Source: Paracoccaceae bacterium (lineage in GTDB: Bacteria; Pseudomonadota; Alphaproteobacteria; Rhodobacterales; Rhodobacteraceae). Taken from it: a stretch of 64,000 bases of DNA. The notes under the pieces were generated by a model that was not told the DNA's origin, searched no databases, and worked only from the letters and a program-made list of their open reading frames with translations. The translations under genes and the position numbers were made by a program. How positions within the stretch are numbered: the stretch's first letter is position 1; each line of letters begins with the position of its first letter. Of the stretch, positions 7,866 through 16,513 are shown piece after piece. The stretch lies in assembly GCA_024236495.1 (NCBI GenBank), contig JACKKJ010000001.1, forward strand, positions 248,001 to 312,000, in the 5' to 3' direction.

Positions 7866-8918
7866 ATGAACCGCATCGTTAAGCTCGCTATAGCTGCCGT
7901 TGTTGCAGGCAGTGCCACTTGGGCCGGCGTCGAACTGACCCGCCCGCCCTATGCAGGCCAGGTCGGCATAGCCTTTGCCAGCGCCCCGGCACCGATACGG
8001 CAAACCGAGATCGACTTTCATATCTGGTATCCCGCGGAACCGGGCGGCCGCACGGTTACAGTCGGCGGCAACGGCGTCTTCAACGGCGCCGAAGCGGGAC
8101 GGGGCGCACCCCATCGGGGCGGCTCTTATCCCGTCATAGTCATTTCTCATGGCGCGGGGGGGAACGCCGGGCAGTTCGGCTGGATCGCCTCCCGGCTTGC
8201 CCAGTCGGGCTATGTCGTCGTGCTTCCCAATCATCCCGGCAGCACGTCAGGAAATGCCTCGGCGCTGGAGGCGGTGCGCATCTGGGAACGGCCGCAGGAC
8301 ATCTCGGCCGTTCTTGATGCGATCACCGCCAACCCGCAGGACTATCCCTACATGGATCTCGACCGCATCGGCGTGCTGGGCTTCTCGGCGGGAGGCTATA
8401 CTGCGCTGGCGGTCGCAGGCGCGCGGGTCGATCCGGCACGACTGGCGGCCTTTTGCGACGAAGGCGGGCGGGGCATGTCGGATTGCGGCTTCTTTGCCCG
8501 GTTCGGGGTTGATCTGCACGCACTCGACCTTGGCCCCGCCGCCCAGGACTTGCGCGATCCGCGCATCCGCTTCGCCGTCGTCGTAGACCCCGGCATCGTG
8601 GAGACGCTGACGCCCAACAGCCTTTCACAGATCGACATTCCAATGCTGGTTCTGAACCTTGGCGACGAGGAACGCGTGCCCTCGCCTGTCCACGCACGCG
8701 CCTTGTCAGAAACGGTGCCAGGGGCGGAGTATCGCATCATCCCGGACGCGATCCACTTCAGCTTTCTGGCCGAATGCAAGCCCAGTGGCGCAAGCATCCT
8801 CGCGGCCGAGGGCGAGCCCGACCCGCTCTGCGACGACGCAGGCGGACGATCACGCGCCGAAATCCACGCCGAACTGACCCAGGTCATCGGCAGGTTTCTG
8901 GATGGCGAGCACAACTAA
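7866..8918 (+). CDS. Exported alpha/beta hydrolase, PAF-acetylhydrolase/dienelactone hydrolase-like
   Basis: A 350-residue hydrolase with an N-terminal hydrophobic segment (residues 5-20) that is either a signal peptide or an anchor. The nucleophile elbow GFSAGG places the catalytic Ser at residue 174; SHGAGG near residue 94 should form the oxyanion hole, and DAIHFSF near the C-terminus supplies the His. Cysteines in CDEGGRGMSDCG and in the C-terminal part could form disulfides, consistent with a periplasmic enzyme. ATG 7866 has AGGAGG at 7852-7857; the longer frame from 7839 lacks this. Substrate is unknown; an ester or lipid is likely. Confidence 0.83.
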   Translation: MNRIVKLAIAAVVAGSATWAGVELTRPPYAGQVGIAFASAPAPIRQTEIDFHIWYPAEPGGRTVTVGGNGVFNGAEAGRGAPHRGGSYPVIVISHGAGGNAGQFGWIASRLAQSGYVVVLPNHPGSTSGNASALEAVRIWERPQDISAVLDAITANPQDYPYMDLDRIGVLGFSAGGYTALAVAGARVDPARLAAFCDEGGRGMSDCGFFARFGVDLHALDLGPAAQDLRDPRIRFAVVVDPGIVETLTPNSLSQIDIPMLVLNLGDEERVPSPVHARALSETVPGAEYRIIPDAIHFSFLAECKPSGASILAAEGEPDPLCDDAGGRSRAEIHAELTQVIGRFLDGEHN

Positions 8919-9039
8919 GGGCCGTTCGGTTGGGATCTCGACCGCGGCGCATTGCCCGGCCCGGTTGATGGATTCACGCAGTCAACGAGTGGCAGGGATT
9001 ACGTCGGGCTAGATCTGTCTGATATGTTTGATATTTTTT

Positions 9040-9093
9040 GTTGCGGGGACAGGATTTGAACCTGCGACCTTCAGGTTATGAGCCTGAAGGCGA
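9040..9093 (-). tRNA. tRNA-fMet 3' fragment (anticodon arm to acceptor end), probable attachment-site scar
   Basis: Read on the minus strand, the anticodon arm TCAGGCTCATAACCTGA, the T arm CAGGTTCAAATCCTG and the acceptor strand CCCCGCAAC match an initiator tRNA. The 5' half (acceptor 5' strand and D arm) is missing and replaced by unrelated sequence, and the genomic CCA is broken after CAAC. Such 3' halves are left where integrative elements recombine into tRNA genes. It lies about 110 bases from an intact tRNA-Ala, in a stretch that is visibly richer in A+T than its surroundings. It should not give a working tRNA. Confidence 0.65.
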
Positions 9094-9204
9094 GGGCCTT
9101 AACGATTCCGGTTATTTCAAGTTCACTTTGGGGGACATTTGGGGGGTTTGCGGACTGCACAGAAGAAAATACAGTAGGGTTTTCAATTGAGTATCGGAAT
9201 AAAC

Positions 9205-9280
<76 letters not shown>

Positions 9281-9485
9281 TCACCGGGGGCGTATTTCGG
9301 GCATTCCTGACGGAGTGTCAAGAAGCCACGTGTACCCTGCCGCGCTTTTTGACCGGAGCACCGGCGCGTTTCCTTTCGGTCTTCTTCGCGAGACGGGCAC
9401 GCGAGGGCGACCTGCGGGCGTCCTGACGGTCAGGCACCGGCTACCGCCGGCGGCGCGCCCCACTTCTGCGCTGCGCCCGGCAGGC

Positions 9486-9920
9486 CTAGCCGTGCGCGCG
9501 GACAAAGCCCTCGATCTCGGCGGCGGGGCGCGCACCGGCAAGGCGGGCGACCTCCCGACCGTTCTGCCAAAGGACCAGAAGCGGAATGCCCCGGATGCCC
9601 AGCCTTTGGGAGATGCGGGGGTGGTCCTCGGTGTTGATCTTGACAAGCCGCGCCCGCCCCTTCAACGCGGTCGCCGCCTGTGCGAATTGCGGCGCCATCA
9701 TCCGGCAGGGGCCGCACCACGGCGCCCAATAGTCGACCAGCACCGGCAGGCTGTCATTCTGCACCATCTTGTCGTGCGTCCGAGAGTCGAGCTCTGCCAC
9801 CTTGCCCGACACGAGAGGATCGCCGCAGGTACCGCATTTCGGTCCAAGGCCCAGCTTGTCGGCAGGGACACGGTTCATCTGGCCGCAGGTGGCGCAGGTC
9901 AGTTTCAGGGCCTCGTTCAT
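9486..9920 (-). CDS. trxC: Thioredoxin 2 (TrxC)
   Basis: A 144-residue cytoplasmic thioredoxin with an extra N-terminal zinc-binding domain: C9-x2-C12 and C29-x2-C32. The thioredoxin fold follows with the active site WCGPC at residues 68-72 and the cis-proline segment RGIPLLVLW. TrxC reduces protein disulfides and is usually linked to oxidative stress. It stands alone, and the 205 bases downstream to the tRNA gene hold no convincing gene. Confidence 0.95.
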   Translation of the reverse strand: MNEALKLTCATCGQMNRVPADKLGLGPKCGTCGDPLVSGKVAELDSRTHDKMVQNDSLPVLVDYWAPWCGPCRMMAPQFAQAATALKGRARLVKINTEDHPRISQRLGIRGIPLLVLWQNGREVARLAGARPAAEIEGFVRAHG

Positions 9921-9981
9921 CGCAACCTCACATTCATTTCATGGAATATATTGGTTCGCGCCGGGCCCCGTGCAAGGCGGG

Positions 9982-10299
9982 CTAAAGCAGATCTTCCTCC
10001 TCGCCGGTCACATCGACGCCCAGCGCATCAAGCCCCGCCTCCAGGTTCTCGGCGAGATGGGGCATGCCCATGAGGTAGTCTTCTGTCGGCGTCGTCGCCT
10101 CGGCCGCGGCGGTGCGGACGGCCTCGGCGAATTCCTCGGCCTCGAATGTGCCGCGCCCGATCCAGGCGATGGCGGTCAGTTCGGCCTTTTCATCTTCGGC
10201 CATCGCGGCGATGAATTCCCGCAACTGGCTGGCGGCAAGGTCGCCCTCGCGCGCCAGGAAGATGACCTGCACGACGGCGGCGGGCGTGATTTCCAGCAT
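9982..10299 (-). CDS. DUF3775 family protein
   Basis: A 105-residue acidic protein starting at MLEITP. The IAWIGRGTFEAEEFAEAV stretch and the long acidic helix ending GEEEDLL fit the DUF3775 family, which is common in Alphaproteobacteria and has no known function. The frame is open further upstream to 10449, but that part reads as non-protein sequence and the ATG at 10299 is the natural start. It lies between trxC and a LysE-type exporter on the same strand. Confidence 0.7.
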   Translation of the reverse strand: MLEITPAAVVQVIFLAREGDLAASQLREFIAAMAEDEKAELTAIAWIGRGTFEAEEFAEAVRTAAAEATTPTEDYLMGMPHLAENLEAGLDALGVDVTGEEEDLL

Positions 10300-10366
10300 G
10301 GGCGCGTCCTTTTCTGTTTCCGGCCTTGACCAGATCATGCCACCGGGCCGCACGCCTTGTCCAAGA

Positions 10367-10978
10367 TCAAATCGCCGCCAGCCAGAACGCGACACCAGCC
10401 AGAAGAACGCCGAAGAAGGTATTGAGCCGCCGCGCCGATCCCGTGTCACGGAAGTGCGCGGCCAGCCTGTCCCCGGCCAGGGACCAGACCGTGAAGGCGA
10501 CGAGGTTGTTCAGCGTGAAGACCGTCGTGATCCAGAGAACCGCCGCCCCATGCCCCGCCTCCTGTCCGACGGGCAGGAACTGCGAAAACATCAGCGCGAT
10601 GATGACATAGGCCTTTGGGTTCAAGAGCAGCAGCAACGCGCCACTGCCGAACCCCGCGGGACGTGCATCGCCGCCCTGCCCCTCCGGGCCGGCCCCGGCC
10701 CCGGCCAGGAGAAAGCCAAGCGCCAGCCAAAGGACATAGGCCACACCGGCCCAGCGCAGGGCGGTGAAGAGGCCAGGCGCCGCACCGGCCGCGGCGGCAA
10801 GGCCAAGCCCCGCCGCCAGCGTCACGACCCAGGTCGCGACATGATACCCCGCCAAGGCCGGCAGCGTGGCGCCAAGCCCGAACCGCGCCCCCGCCGCCGC
10901 GAAGAACAGGTTGCCCGGCCCCGGGCTGTAGGCCAGCGGGATCAGGAAGGCGATCAGGGACGGGGTTGTTTCGATCAT
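10367..10978 (-). CDS. LysE/RhtB-family amino acid exporter
   Basis: A 203-residue inner-membrane protein with about six hydrophobic segments. The N-terminal PLAYSPGPGN motif and the later LLLNPKAYVI segment are hallmarks of LysE/RhtB exporters, which pump out amino acids or their derivatives such as homoserine or threonine. ATG 10978 begins the conserved region; a longer open frame continues through gcvP sequence and is not real. No neighbouring gene indicates a substrate. Confidence 0.88.
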   Translation of the reverse strand: MIETTPSLIAFLIPLAYSPGPGNLFFAAAGARFGLGATLPALAGYHVATWVVTLAAGLGLAAAAGAAPGLFTALRWAGVAYVLWLALGFLLAGAGAGPEGQGGDARPAGFGSGALLLLLNPKAYVIIALMFSQFLPVGQEAGHGAAVLWITTVFTLNNLVAFTVWSLAGDRLAAHFRDTGSARRLNTFFGVLLAGVAFWLAAI

Positions 10979-11059
10979 CGCGCGGTCTCCTTCGGACCGC
11001 GTCACGATGGCCGGGGCGGTTCCGGGCCGCGACCCGGAACCTGCGCAATGTCTGACCGC

Positions 11060-11148
11060 CCGCCCGACAAAAGTCCGACACCTTGCCGACAGTCCGCCGA
11101 CGGGCGTGCAGTCGGGCGTGCAGACGGGCGCGCCGACGGGCGGGCGGG
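11060..11148. repeat. Short G-rich imperfect repeats after gcvP
   Basis: Between the LysE-type gene and gcvP the sequence repeats the unit CGGGCGTGCAG (11102-11123 region) and related CGACGGGCG units several times up to the gcvP stop codon. The run has no T tract and is too short to call a terminator. It may be a simple slippage-prone repeat. Confidence 0.4.
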
Positions 11149-13998
11149 CTATTCTGCCGCGTCCATGTAGCTTTCGACGGGCGGGCAGATACAGACAAGA
11201 TGACGGTCGCCATAGACGTTGTCGACCCGCCCGACCGGCGGCCAGTATTTGTCCACCCGGAAGGCACCCGGCGGGAAGCAGCCCTGTTCGCGGCTGTAGG
11301 GCCGGTCCCATTCGCCGATCAGCGCAGCCACCGTGTGGGGGGCGTGTTTCAGCGGGTTGTTCTCCGCGTCGATCTCGCCCTTTTCCACCGCCGCGATCTC
11401 GTCGCGGATCGACAGCATCGCGGTGACAAAGCGGTCCAGCTCTGCCTTGGTCTCCGATTCGGTCGGCTCCACCATCAGCGTCCCGGCGACCGGCCAGCTC
11501 ATCGTCGGCGCGTGGAAGCCGTTGTCGATCAGGCGCTTGGCGATGTCGTCCACGGTCACATGGGCGCTGTCCGCGAAGGGCCGGGTGTCCAGGATGCATT
11601 CATGCGCGACCCGCCCCCCCTTGCCCTTGAATAGCACGTCATAGGCGCCTTCCAGCCGCTTGGCGATGTAGTTGGCGTTCAGGATCGCGACCTTGGTGGC
11701 CTGCGTCAGCCCCTGGCCGCCCATCATCAGGATATAGGCCCAGCTGATCGGCAGGATCGAGGCAGACCCCCAGGGCGCCGCGGAAACCGGCCCCTCGGCG
11801 CCGCCGGTCATCGGGTGGCCGGGCAGATGCGGCGCAAGATGCGCCTTGACCCCGATCGGCCCCATGCCCGGACCGCCCCCGCCATGGGGGATGCAGAAGG
11901 TCTTGTGCAGGTTCAGGTGGCTCACGTCGCCGCCCAGGTCGCCCGGTCGCACCAACCCGACCATCGCGTTCATGTTGGCCCCGTCGATATAGACCTGGCC
12001 GCCGAATTCATGCGTGATCTTGCAGACTTCGCGCACCGTCTCCTCGAAGACGCCGTGGGTGGATGGATAGGTGATCATGCAGGCGGCCAGATCGCCCCCT
12101 GCCGCTTCGGCCTTGGCGCGGAAATCGGCAACGTCGATGTCACCGTTCTCGGCCGATCTCACGACCACCACCTTCATCCCCGCCATCTGGGCGGAGGCCG
12201 GGTTGGTCCCGTGCGCCGAAGTCGGGATCAGGCAGATGTTGCGGTGCCCGTCCCCGCGCGCCTTGTGATAGGCCTGGATGGTCAGAAGCCCCGCATATTC
12301 GCCCTGCGCGCCCGAATTGGGTTGAAGGCTCATCGCGTCGTAACCGGTAATGGTGCAAAGCTTTTCCGAAAGATCGTGGAAGAGTTCCGCATAGCCCTGC
12401 GCCTGTTCGGACGGCGCGAACGGGTGCAGGTTCGAAAACTCCGGCCAGGTGATCGGCATCATCTCGGCCGCTGCGTTCAGCTTCATCGTGCAAGACCCGA
12501 GCGGGATCATCGCCCGGTCCAGCGCCAGATCGCGGTCGGCGAGCCGGCGCATGTAGCGCATCATCTCGGTCTCGGCCCGGTTCATGTGAAAGACCGGATG
12601 CGCCAGATAGTCGCTGTCGCGCAGAAGATCGTCCGGGATGCGGTAGCCCGGTGTCACACGGTCGTCCTTCCGGTCGATCCCGAAGGCACGCCAAAGCCGT
12701 TCGACCGTTTCCGGCCGGGTGGTTTCATCCAGCGAAATGCCGACCTTTGTCTCGCCGACCTTGCGCAGGTTGATCCGTTCCTTCCGGGCCGCCTTGAGGA
12801 TGATGCCCTGCATCGCACCGACCTCGACCGTGAAGGTATCGAAGAAGGTCCTGGGTTCGACGCAATAGCCCGCCTTTTCGAGCCCCGCGACGGTGCGCAC
12901 CGCCTTGCGGTGGATACGCTGGCCGATGGCCTTCAGCCCCTCCGGTCCGTGATAGACGGCGTAGAAGGACGCCATGTTGGCCAGAAGCGCCTGCGCGGTG
13001 CAGACGTTGGACGTGGCCTTCTCGCGGCGGATATGCTGTTCGCGGGTTTGCAGTGACAGCCGGTAGGCCTTGCCCCCCTGCGCGTCGATGGAAACGCCGA
13101 CGATGCGCCCCGGCATCTGCCGCTTGTGCGCGTCCTTGCAGGCCATGTAGGCCGCCGACGGCCCGCCGTAGCCCATCGGCACCCCAAAGCGCTGGGTGGA
13201 CCCGACGGCGATGTCGGCCCCCATGGCGCCGGGTTCCTTCAGGATCGTCAGCGCCATGATGTCGGCGATCACGATCCCCACCGCGCCGGTTTCGTGCAGC
13301 GCCGCAATATGGGGGGCAAAGTCGGTCAGGTGGCCGTAGGTGCCCGGATACTGGAAGATGGCGCCAAAGACCTTGCCGGCCTCGATCTTCGCAGGATCGC
13401 CCACGATGACCTCGATCCCCATCGGTTCGGCGCGAACCTTCATCACCTCGATGTTCTGCGGATGGCAGTTCTCGTCGATGAAGAACGCGGTCGCCTTCGA
13501 CTTCGCCACGCGCTGCGCCATCGTCATCGCCTCGGCCGCCGCCGTCGCCTCGTCCAGCAGGGACGCATTGGCAATCTCGAGCCCGGTCATGTCGCAGACC
13601 ATCGTCTGATAGTTCAGGAGCGCCTCAAGCCGGCCTTGCGAAATCTCCGGCTGGTAGGGCGTGTAGGCGGTATACCAGGCCGGGTTTTCAAGGATATTGC
13701 GCTGGATCGCCGGCGGGCAGACGGTGCCGTAGAACCCCTGCCCGATCATCGAGGTGAAGACCTTGTTCTTCTTTGCGACCTGCCGCATGAACCACAGAAG
13801 CTCACGTTCGGACTTGGGCTTGCCGAAATCGAGAGGCTTTTCCTGACGCAGCGATTGCGGCACGGTCTGGTCGATCAGCTCCTCCAGATCCTTCACCCCC
13901 AGAACCTTGAACATCTCCTCCATCTCTGCCGGAGAGGGGCCGATGTGGCGGCGGTTGGCAAAGTCATAGGGCCTGTAGTCGGTGGGGGTGAAGGTCAT
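11149..13998 (-). CDS. gcvP: Glycine dehydrogenase (decarboxylating), P protein
   Basis: About 949 residues, the usual length of the fused P protein. It decarboxylates glycine with PLP and passes the aminomethyl group to lipoylated GcvH. The PLP lysine lies in HKTFCIPHGGGGPGMGP in the C-terminal half, and the N-terminal half begins near RRHIGPSPAEMEEM. ATG 13998 has AAGGA upstream; a TTG at 14007 is too close to that ribosome site. It is the last gene of gcvT-gcvH-gcvP, which is led by a tandem glycine riboswitch, so glycine should induce it. Confidence 0.97.
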   Translation of the reverse strand: MTFTPTDYRPYDFANRRHIGPSPAEMEEMFKVLGVKDLEELIDQTVPQSLRQEKPLDFGKPKSERELLWFMRQVAKKNKVFTSMIGQGFYGTVCPPAIQRNILENPAWYTAYTPYQPEISQGRLEALLNYQTMVCDMTGLEIANASLLDEATAAAEAMTMAQRVAKSKATAFFIDENCHPQNIEVMKVRAEPMGIEVIVGDPAKIEAGKVFGAIFQYPGTYGHLTDFAPHIAALHETGAVGIVIADIMALTILKEPGAMGADIAVGSTQRFGVPMGYGGPSAAYMACKDAHKRQMPGRIVGVSIDAQGGKAYRLSLQTREQHIRREKATSNVCTAQALLANMASFYAVYHGPEGLKAIGQRIHRKAVRTVAGLEKAGYCVEPRTFFDTFTVEVGAMQGIILKAARKERINLRKVGETKVGISLDETTRPETVERLWRAFGIDRKDDRVTPGYRIPDDLLRDSDYLAHPVFHMNRAETEMMRYMRRLADRDLALDRAMIPLGSCTMKLNAAAEMMPITWPEFSNLHPFAPSEQAQGYAELFHDLSEKLCTITGYDAMSLQPNSGAQGEYAGLLTIQAYHKARGDGHRNICLIPTSAHGTNPASAQMAGMKVVVVRSAENGDIDVADFRAKAEAAGGDLAACMITYPSTHGVFEETVREVCKITHEFGGQVYIDGANMNAMVGLVRPGDLGGDVSHLNLHKTFCIPHGGGGPGMGPIGVKAHLAPHLPGHPMTGGAEGPVSAAPWGSASILPISWAYILMMGGQGLTQATKVAILNANYIAKRLEGAYDVLFKGKGGRVAHECILDTRPFADSAHVTVDDIAKRLIDNGFHAPTMSWPVAGTLMVEPTESETKAELDRFVTAMLSIRDEIAAVEKGEIDAENNPLKHAPHTVAALIGEWDRPYSREQGCFPPGAFRVDKYWPPVGRVDNVYGDRHLVCICPPVESYMDAAE

Positions 13999-14010
13999 TT
14001 CCCGCAATCC

Positions 14011-14370
14011 TTATCCGATCATCTCGTTATAGGCGGCCTCGTCCATCATCGCGTCCAGCGCGGAAAGGTCGGCCACCTTCATCTTGAAGAACCACGCCTT
14101 GCCGGTCGGATCCTCGTTCACCATGCCGGGGTTGTCGGCCAGATCGCCGTTCACCTCGACAATTTCGCCGTCCAAGGGCGCGCGGATATCGGACGCGGCC
14201 TTGACGCTTTCGATCACGCAGATTTCGTCGCCGGTCGAAACGGCGGTGCCCGGTTCGGGCAGTTCGACGAAGACGACATCGCCCAGCTGTTCGGAGGCGT
14301 GGGCGGTGATCCCCACCACGACCACATCGCCATCGACGCGCAGCCATTCATGATCTTCGGTATATTTCAT
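14011..14370 (-). CDS. gcvH: Glycine cleavage system H protein
   Basis: A 119-residue carrier protein. The lipoyl-lysine lies in VIESVKAASDI near residue 60, with the flanking GDxVxVGIT and the C-terminal AYNEMIG typical of GcvH. It shuttles the aminomethyl intermediate between GcvP, GcvT and dihydrolipoamide dehydrogenase. It is 17 bases downstream of gcvT and 12 bases upstream of the gcvP start. Confidence 0.97.
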   Translation of the reverse strand: MKYTEDHEWLRVDGDVVVVGITAHASEQLGDVVFVELPEPGTAVSTGDEICVIESVKAASDIRAPLDGEIVEVNGDLADNPGMVNEDPTGKAWFFKMKVADLSALDAMMDEAAYNEMIG

Positions 14371-14387
14371 CGGGTTTCTCCTGTTGG

Positions 14388-15515
14388 TCAGCGTTTGAAA
14401 CGGTTGGGAAGGAAAGGCATCGGCACGATCGTTGCGGGCAGGCGCTTGCCGCGCACGTCGCCGTAGACGGTCGCGCCCTCGGCGAGGGTCGCGGGCAGGT
14501 AGGCCATCGCCATCGGCCCCTCGATCGACGGGCCGAAGCCGCCCGAGGTGATGGCACCGATCGGCGCCCCGCCCTCGGCCGCGGCAAAGACCTGCGTGCC
14601 CTCTCGCATCGGCGCGCGTCCCTCGGGCTTCAGGCCGACGCGGCGGCGGGCCGGGCCTTCGGCCAGTTCACGCAAGATCCGCGCCGCGCCGGGGAAACCG
14701 CCCTCGCGCGCGCCGCCGGCGCGCCGCGCCTTCTGGATCGCCCAGCCCAGATTGCCCTCGACCGGAGAGGTCGTGGTATCGATATCGTGCCCGTACAGGC
14801 ACATCCCCGCCTCCAGCCGCAGGGAATCGCGCGCGCCAAGACCGATGGGCGCGACCTCCTCCATCGCCAGAAGCGCCTCGCAGAAGGCCCGTGCCTGCGC
14901 ATCGGGGACCGAGATTTCATAGCCGTCCTCGCCGGTATAGCCCGACCGGGAAATCCACAGGTCCACCCCCTGCCAGTCGAGGATCGCAACCTGCATGAAG
15001 GTCATCTCCGCCGCGCCCGGCACCAGCCGCGCCAGCGCCGCCTCGGCCGCCGGCCCCTGAAGGGCGACGAGCGCGCGGTCGGTGATCTCCTCCACCACGC
15101 AGGCGTCCGACAGATGCGCCCGCATATGGGCGATGTCCTGGTCCTGGCAGCCGGCGTTCACGACCACGAAGAGGTGATCGCCCCGGTTGGCGAACATCAG
15201 GTCGTCAAGGATGCCGCCCGCCTCGTTGGTGAAAAGCCCGTAGCGCTGCCTGCCCTCGGCCAGGCCCAGGACATCGACCGGCATCAGCGCCTCGAAGGCG
15301 CGCGCGGCGTCGGCGGCATCGCCCGATTTCGGCCTGAGGATCACCTGGCCCATGTGGCTGACGTCGAAAAGCCCCGCCTGCGCGCGTGTGTGCAGGTGTT
15401 CCTTCAGCACACCCATCGGGTATTGCACCGGCATCTCGTAGCCCGCGAAGGGCACCATCTTGCCGCCAAGGGCGATGTGCAGATCGTAAAGAACCGTGCG
15501 CTTCAGGTCGGCCAT
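14388..15515 (-). CDS. gcvT: Aminomethyltransferase (glycine cleavage T protein)
   Basis: A 375-residue T protein that moves the methylene group of the H-protein-bound aminomethyl unit to tetrahydrofolate, giving 5,10-methylene-THF and ammonia. The family segments MVPFAGYEMPVQYP, SHMGQ and SRSGYTGEDGYE are present, and the C-terminal GAITSGGFGPS is typical. ATG 15515 has GGAGGGAC ahead of it. It is the first gene after the glycine riboswitch. Confidence 0.96.
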   Translation of the reverse strand: MADLKRTVLYDLHIALGGKMVPFAGYEMPVQYPMGVLKEHLHTRAQAGLFDVSHMGQVILRPKSGDAADAARAFEALMPVDVLGLAEGRQRYGLFTNEAGGILDDLMFANRGDHLFVVVNAGCQDQDIAHMRAHLSDACVVEEITDRALVALQGPAAEAALARLVPGAAEMTFMQVAILDWQGVDLWISRSGYTGEDGYEISVPDAQARAFCEALLAMEEVAPIGLGARDSLRLEAGMCLYGHDIDTTTSPVEGNLGWAIQKARRAGGAREGGFPGAARILRELAEGPARRRVGLKPEGRAPMREGTQVFAAAEGGAPIGAITSGGFGPSIEGPMAMAYLPATLAEGATVYGDVRGKRLPATIVPMPFLPNRFKR

Positions 15516-15585
15516 GCCGTCCCTCCTCTCCCGCCGGTTCGCATGATCCGGCACCGTCCAGGGCGGACCCATTCCACCCTTCCGA

Positions 15586-15762
15586 TGCCCCCTCTGTCCT
15601 TCCGCCTGAGATCGTTATCCCTTCGGCGCCCCGGTGGCCCGGGGTCTCTCCAGAGTCTTTGGTCATCAGGACGGTCCTGGCGCCTGAGAGTTTACCGGGG
15701 CGGTTGCTCCTTCGGCACCGGCCGGGGCCAAGGCCCTGCCGGATTCTCCCGATCCTGACGGT
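15586..15762 (-). promoter_or_regulatory. Tandem glycine riboswitch upstream of gcvTHP
   Basis: Two consecutive glycine aptamers are readable on the minus strand. The first has GGGAGAATCC (near 15741-15752), GCCGAAGGAGCAA (15704-15716) and CTCTCAGGCGCCAGGACC (about 15673-15690). The second has GGAGAGACC (15643-15651) and GCCGAAGGGATAACGATC followed by TCAGGCGGA (15601-15627). It ends about 70 bases before the gcvT start. Glycine binding normally switches the operon on; an expression platform was not resolved here. Confidence 0.93.
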
Positions 15763-15886
15763 CTAGCAATAGCCGGGCCGGGGGGGCTCTGGCAATAGTG
15801 TATGCAACGGGATACATTCTTGCGCGACCCGGCTCGGCTTCGCAATTAGCTTGCGCGCCGGCCACCCGGTCGCTTTTATCCCCCCC

Positions 15887-16453
15887 ATGGCTACCTCGCG
15901 CCACCCCGCCTTCTTCGGCTACGGATCGCTCGTGAACCGGGCGACGCACGACCACGCGCCCGCCCGGCCCGCGACACTTGCCGGCTGGCGGCGCGTCTGG
16001 CGCCAGACCCGGCTGCGCCCCTTTGCCTTCCTCTCCGCCGAAGCCGCCCCGGGCCGCATCGACGGGCTTCTCGCCGCGGTCCCCGGCAACGACTGGGCCG
16101 CCCTCGACCGGCGCGAGGCCGCCTATCTCCGCCGCCCGCTGGCCACCGGCGATTTCGCCGCGCCACCGGGATGGTCCGCGCGGGTGGAAATCTACACGAT
16201 CGACCCGGCACACCAGACCGCGGACCGCCACCCGATCCTGCTCAGCTATCTCGATGTGGTGGTGCAGGGCTTCCTGCGCGAATTCGGCGAGGATGGCGTC
16301 GGGCGCTTCTTCGCAACCACCGCCGGCTGGACGGCGATCCATGACGACCGCGCCGCGCCCCTCTATCCCCGCCACCAGCCCCTCACAAAGGCCGAACGCG
16401 CGCTGACCGAGGCCCATCTCTCCGCCCTCGGCCTTCCTGTCATTCGCCCCTGA
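15887..16453 (+). CDS. Gamma-glutamylcyclotransferase-like protein
   Basis: A 188-residue protein of the GGCT/AIG2 fold. The defining FFGYGSL motif is at residues 9-15, and the DRREAAYLRR segment in the middle matches the conserved Glu/Tyr region. Members release 5-oxoproline from gamma-glutamyl peptides or act as related cyclotransferases. The ATG at 15887 was chosen because the motif follows at once; a TTG at 15851 would add 12 residues. It is convergent with gltX and shares a hairpin terminator with it. Confidence 0.72.
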   Translation: MATSRHPAFFGYGSLVNRATHDHAPARPATLAGWRRVWRQTRLRPFAFLSAEAAPGRIDGLLAAVPGNDWAALDRREAAYLRRPLATGDFAAPPGWSARVEIYTIDPAHQTADRHPILLSYLDVVVQGFLREFGEDGVGRFFATTAGWTAIHDDRAAPLYPRHQPLTKAERALTEAHLSALGLPVIRP

Positions 16454-16485
16454 TTTCAGTCTGGCCAAAATACTCTCCGGGGGTG

Positions 16486-16504
16486 CGGGGGTGGAAAACC
16501 CCCG
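16486..16504. terminator. Hairpin between convergent GGCT-like gene and gltX
   Basis: CGGGGGT at 16486-16492 pairs with AACCCCCG around 16497-16504 over a short GGAA-type loop. The gap is only 60 bases and both genes point into it, so it probably serves both. Immediately beside it (16461-16482) lies a copy of a dispersed motif discussed in the findings. Confidence 0.5.
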
Positions 16505-16513
16505 CTCCCGCCC

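Noticed and set aside
9318..9437. Small basic frame of 39 residues on the minus strand, GTG start, between trxC and tRNA-Ala
   Set aside because: It has a lysine/arginine-rich sequence that looks protein-like, but there is no ribosome site, the start is GTG right after a stop codon, and no family is recognised.
11102..11148. G-rich repeats after gcvP considered as a CRISPR or satellite
   Set aside because: Units are too short and irregular, and there are no spacers.
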